Shown here piece after piece: positions 52,598-55,117 of a stretch of 55,117 nucleotides of DNA. Source of the DNA: Bdellovibrionales bacterium (lineage in GTDB: Bacteria; Bdellovibrionota; Bdellovibrionia; Bdellovibrionales; UBA1609); contig JADZEO010000084.1 of the NCBI GenBank assembly GCA_020850475.1, positions 1 to 55,117 on the forward strand, given 5' to 3'. Both the position numbers and the translations under genes were made by a program. Positions within the stretch are counted from its first letter, which is position 1, and every line of letters begins with the position of its first letter. A model generated the notes under the pieces. The model did no database searches. It saw only the letters and a list, made by a program, of their open reading frames with translations, and was not told where the DNA came from.

Positions 52598-53102
52598 TTG
52601 GGCCAAAAACGGCTGGCTTCGCCCACATAAGCCAAGCAGAGACGAAATTAAAAATCTTTTTGAGATCGTGGAGCGCGATCTGAAAGATGCTTCTACTAAG
52701 GGAATTTCAGACGACTGGAAATTCGGCATTGCTTACAATGCAGCTTTGAAGCTGTGTACGATTCTTCTTCACACTTCAGGCTACAGACCTGAAAAGAATT
52801 TGGCGCACTATCGAACTCTGCAATCATTGCCTCTCATTTTAGGTGATAAACATAAATCAAATGCAGACTATCTCGATACTTGCCGCAAGAAGCGCAATGA
52901 AACTGAATATGATTTAGCTGGCAATGTCAGTGACGATGAAGTCCAAGAGCTTTTTGATTTCTGCCAGGAATTGAAAAATGACGTCGTAGCTTGGCTTAAA
53001 AAAAATCACAAGGGTTCATACTTTTCCACGATGATTTTAGCATCGCCGAAAGAAATTCGATTACGTGTTTTAAAAAAATGTTGTATAAAATCAACAGGAT
53101 AG
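52584..53102 (+). CDS. HEPN-domain protein (toxin-like partner)
   Basis: The 172-residue all-helical protein has a HEPN-type motif 'RKKRNETEYD' (R104, N105 and Y109), where classic HEPN RNases have R-x4-6-H; the His is replaced by Tyr, as in the subgroup with an RNxxEYD motif. HEPN proteins paired with MNT proteins are typically RNase toxins or nucleotide-transfer targets. It is translationally coupled to the HTH-MNT gene, in the same AT-rich island. Whether it is catalytic is uncertain. Confidence 0.78.
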   Translation: MSLADWAKNGWLRPHKPSRDEIKNLFEIVERDLKDASTKGISDDWKFGIAYNAALKLCTILLHTSGYRPEKNLAHYRTLQSLPLILGDKHKSNADYLDTCRKKRNETEYDLAGNVSDDEVQELFDFCQELKNDVVAWLKKNHKGSYFSTMILASPKEIRLRVLKKCCIKSTG

Positions 53103-53129
53103 TTCAGTTCGGATATTGACAAGCATGGT

Positions 53130-53144
53130 TCGCCAGTTTTTTAC
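53130..53144 (+). repeat. Direct repeat, right (attR-like)
   Basis: TCGCCAGTTTTTTAC is identical to the left copy. The preceding ATGGT differs from the tRNA's GTGG by one inserted T. It lies 28 bases after the last island gene. Confidence 0.85.
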
Positions 53145-53215
53145 AGGCACTGAGGATTCCAATATAGGGCTGCTTGAGACTGATTGAACTCAACAAACTC
53201 CACTGGCGTCGGTCG

Positions 53216-53686
53216 TTACTTACATTTCTTGCCTGTGAGAACCTTGTGGACGTCGTTCTTGGATCCCGTCAACGGCGAAACTTTGGTCGGCTCGGTTGAC
53301 TTGAAGAAAGTCTCAAGCGCAGAGGGGTCATCGACAAAGAGGCCCTGCATCTCGAGCGCTTCGCCACCTTTTCCCACGAACACAGTTCGATCTTTTGTTG
53401 TTTTTTTGAGTCCATCAAGGAGGTTGGAAAGGTCATATTGAATCGTAAAAAAGTTTACGTTCGGATTACGCTGCTGGAGTGTTGTGAACCGGTCGACCAT
53501 ATCGCCATAGGCCTCAGAAGCCGCGATTTCCTTTTGGCCTTTGGCAGGGAACTGGTAAAATACACACCAACCTTTGCCGGCTATACATGTCTTAAGTGAA
53601 TCGCATTCAGTTCCAGCTTGGTTTCCCGCCAAGCTTGGCACGAACGTCAATGACAGAAATGAACAACAGACTAGCAAGCGCTTCAT
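53216..53686 (-). CDS. Small secreted protein, possibly thioredoxin-fold
   Basis: The 156-residue protein has a signal peptide (MKRLLVCCSFLSLTFVPSLA, 1-20) and cysteines in 'TECDSLKTC' and 'GWCVFYQFP'. The strand pattern 'NVNFFTIQYDLSNLL', then 'RTVFVGKGGEALEMQG', resembles a thioredoxin fold, but no CxxC is present. I chose ATG 53686 because upstream sequence in the frame overlaps the next gene and is not signal-like. It lies just outside the island's right repeat. Confidence 0.7.
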   Translation of the reverse strand: MKRLLVCCSFLSLTFVPSLAGNQAGTECDSLKTCIAGKGWCVFYQFPAKGQKEIAASEAYGDMVDRFTTLQQRNPNVNFFTIQYDLSNLLDGLKKTTKDRTVFVGKGGEALEMQGLFVDDPSALETFFKSTEPTKVSPLTGSKNDVHKVLTGKKCK

Positions 53687-53726
53687 GAACCTATCCTTTC
53701 TCAGGGTGGCAATGATTATTACGAGT

Positions 53727-54668
53727 CTAAAGGGATTCGGCCAAAAAATCGCGATAAAATTGGATATAGGCTTCTTTGAGTTTGGGCGAGGTGCGGGCGC
53801 CATGCCAGCCGCCGTTGTCGGGATTAAAGGTTTGCCAGATAAAAGGGATGACGACCTTGATTTTTTCCTCGGTCTTAACCATTTTGCGGTAGTAAGGGAC
53901 TTGATTGAGATGTTTGGCTTCATTCTCGGGATTACTGACTTCGTAGCCGGCGGGCGGGACGGCCATTAGATATCGTGGCCGTTGGTCGACGGCCTCCAGT
54001 TTGGCCATTTCAACTTTGAGCTTGTCGTAATAAGAGGGAATCGTCGCCCGTTCGCAGCGAAAAAAATTGTCGTAGCAATCCATGCCGAACCAGTCAAAAC
54101 TCGGTGGCAAGCGATAGCCCTTGTTGAGCTCAATGGCGGAAAAGATCACCGCAATTGGCAACTGCGGATATCGGCTTTTGAAGTAGCTACCGACGGTTTC
54201 GAGGCTTTGGTAAATTTCGTCGACGGTGCGACCTTTTTGGTCTCCGTTGAGGTAGGGCTCATCCATTGGATAAAAGGCGATGATGACGTCGAGATATTGA
54301 TCCATAATATCAATTGCCCATTGGACGCGTGTTTGCCAATCGTCAAACAAGCGCATTTGCTCATCAAAAATGAGCCAGGGAAAATGCACCATCGCCTTCA
54401 GGCCAAGTTCGCGGCAGCGCTGAAGTCGTTGGGCTAATTCGCCCGAGGCAATAAAAACAAAATTCGACTTGTCTTTGAGTTCGTCCAGATCCTCGATGGT
54501 GCCGATCCCATCCATTTGGCTGGCATAATAGCCAAAGAATTTTTCCCGCACAGGCGGTGTTGCGGGCGGGTGAGTGTCGTCGAGTGAGTTTTGCGGCAAA
54601 TGGGTGTTGGCAAAATAAGGCGAGCAACTAACGAGTGCAACAAGTCCCACCAAAATCGCCGCCCGCAT
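53727..54668 (-). CDS. Lipoprotein with TIM-barrel glycoside-hydrolase-like domain
   Basis: The 313-residue protein has a lipobox (LVSC, lipid-modified C15) and a TIM-barrel body with 'LGLKAMVHFPWLIFDE', 'VIIAFYPMDEPYLNG' (candidate acid/base Glu after DE-P), 'PIAVIFSAIEL', 'DWFGMDCYDNFF' and 'IPFIWQTFN'. The D-E-P arrangement and the late aromatic strand are typical of clan A glycosidases. It would act at the cell surface or periplasm on a polysaccharide; the substrate is unknown. It reads away from the window edge toward the island. Confidence 0.75.
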   Translation of the reverse strand: MRAAILVGLVALVSCSPYFANTHLPQNSLDDTHPPATPPVREKFFGYYASQMDGIGTIEDLDELKDKSNFVFIASGELAQRLQRCRELGLKAMVHFPWLIFDEQMRLFDDWQTRVQWAIDIMDQYLDVIIAFYPMDEPYLNGDQKGRTVDEIYQSLETVGSYFKSRYPQLPIAVIFSAIELNKGYRLPPSFDWFGMDCYDNFFRCERATIPSYYDKLKVEMAKLEAVDQRPRYLMAVPPAGYEVSNPENEAKHLNQVPYYRKMVKTEEKIKVVIPFIWQTFNPDNGGWHGARTSPKLKEAYIQFYRDFLAESL

Positions 54669-54784
54669 GAGAACCCCATTTGATCATGAGTTTACTCTCG
54701 ACATATCGGTGTTTGGCTCAGCCACCAACAGTCGCAATCTGCTGAGCTCGCTTTTGGGCTTGCGACCAAGGTCGAGCGCGGACC

Positions 54785-54946
54785 TCAAACGAGGTCGAGC
54801 GAGCGCGCCCCACCGGCGGCATCGCCGATCAAGAACACCTTAACTTCAGAGCCGTCACGTTTGGCGAGAGAGTTGGCCAGGCGAAGGCCGTTGTAGCAGC
54901 GTTCGATGCCGTAAGGGCTATCGTTAATAATGACTAGAATTTTCAT
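54785..54946 (-). pseudogene. Truncated DsrE-like protein gene
   Basis: The 53-codon frame from ATG 54946 encodes a clear DsrE/DsrF-family N-terminus ('MKILVIINDSPYGIERCYNG' start, then 'SEVKVFLIGDA'), but the family normally runs to about 115 residues. It stops after 'GGARSLDLV', where a direct repeat AGGTCGAGCG (54773 and 54795) is seen, so the C-terminal half is probably lost by deletion. The ATG follows a GAAAGTG site and lies within the end of the upstream frame. It is too short to appear as a normal gene. Confidence 0.7.
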
Positions 54947-55117
54947 TCACTTTCTCATTGAGTAGAGAATCAAATTTAGCACCGGCTAAAGATTTGAGGT
55001 CGGCGTCGATGAGGTTGAGACCGCGACCGTGGCCTTCTCCTCTTCCTGAGAAAGTCCACTCGGAACCGGCGCGATGGATGTTGTCGGGGCAACTGAGTAG
55101 GCGCAATTGATTGCGCA
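54924..55117 (-). CDS. Partial CDS, C-terminal end of an unrecognised protein
   Basis: An open frame enters from the right window edge and stops at 54924, giving about 64 residues ('RLLSCPDNIHRAGSEWTFSG' and 'NLIDADLKSLAGAKFDSLL'). Composition looks coding and it overlaps the DsrE-like start by 23 bases, as in an operon. The family is not recognised, and the frame is truncated by the window. Confidence 0.45.
   Translation of the reverse strand, partial: RNQLRLLSCPDNIHRAGSEWTFSGRGEGHGRGLNLIDADLKSLAGAKFDSLLNEKVNENSSHY

Larger units (their letters stand above)
51858..53144. mobile_element. tRNA-Arg-bounded mini-island carrying an HTH-MNT/HEPN pair
   Basis: TCGCCAGTTTTTTAC occurs at 51858-51872, spanning the tRNA 3' end, and again at 53130-53144, with GG or GGT in front of both. 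The 1.27-kb interval holds only two coupled genes and is visibly AT-richer than the DNA on both sides. No integrase or transposase gene lies inside. The layout is that of attL/attR around a minimal or decayed integrative element. Confidence 0.75.

Overview
The window looks like a chromosomal segment of a predatory or predator-related member of the Bdellovibrionota (old Deltaproteobacteria). This is an inference from three things: a Gram-negative outer-membrane biogenesis block (bamA, skp, fabZ, lpxA, lpxB, lpxK), a pilB-pilT-pilC-pilS-pilR type IV pilus cluster with a lone flagellin nearby, and unusually many two-component systems. Base composition is moderately GC-rich apart from one AT-rich island near 52 kb. 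TTG and GTG starts are common.

Layout. 0.1-8 kb: tRNA-Arg(CCG), a TerB-like membrane protein, a radical SAM protein, an MFS transporter fused to a complete bacteriohemerythrin, two periplasmic substrate-binding proteins, a HAMP histidine kinase and a single-domain response regulator. 8-9.2 kb and 13.8-15.2 kb: two nearly identical 696-bp REP-associated tyrosine transposase (RAYT) units, each with its own promoter and apparently leaderless. Both are embedded in unrelated-looking short tandem repeats, mostly of 16-17 bp period. Between them lie a TonB-dependent receptor, a PilZ protein, rpsT and murJ. 15-22 kb: mazG, a 7TM-HD phosphohydrolase, ybeY, prfB with its programmed +1 frameshift, and lolC/E-lolD. 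22-25 kb: two secreted proteins I do not recognise. 25-36.7 kb: the envelope operon bamA-skp-fabZ-lpxA-(Gfo/Idh, GnnA-like)-lpxB-lpxK-acyltransferase, then a DUF3108 lipoprotein and two GT9 glycosyltransferases, closed by a bidirectional terminator. 36.7-41.2 kb: flagellin with a sigma-28 promoter, then a CHASE2 kinase and an NtrC-type regulator, all on the minus strand. 41.3-50.7 kb: ribF, an AroE-like protein that has lost its catalytic residues, and the pilus cluster with a 120-nt quasi-palindrome between pilS and pilR. 50.7-55.1 kb: secreted proteins, tRNA-Arg(CCT), an HTH-nucleotidyltransferase/HEPN island bounded by direct repeats that start in the tRNA 3' end, a glycosidase-like lipoprotein, and a truncated DsrE-like gene at the edge.

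How the genes fit together: the centre of the window builds the envelope. BamA and Skp handle outer-membrane proteins, the Lpx enzymes make lipid A (probably a 2,3-diaminosugar type if the Gfo/Idh protein is GnnA), the GT9 enzymes extend the core, Lol releases lipoproteins and MurJ flips lipid II. The two most original signals are the pair of RAYT units sitting in private tandem-repeat nests, and the compact tRNA-bounded HEPN/MNT island.
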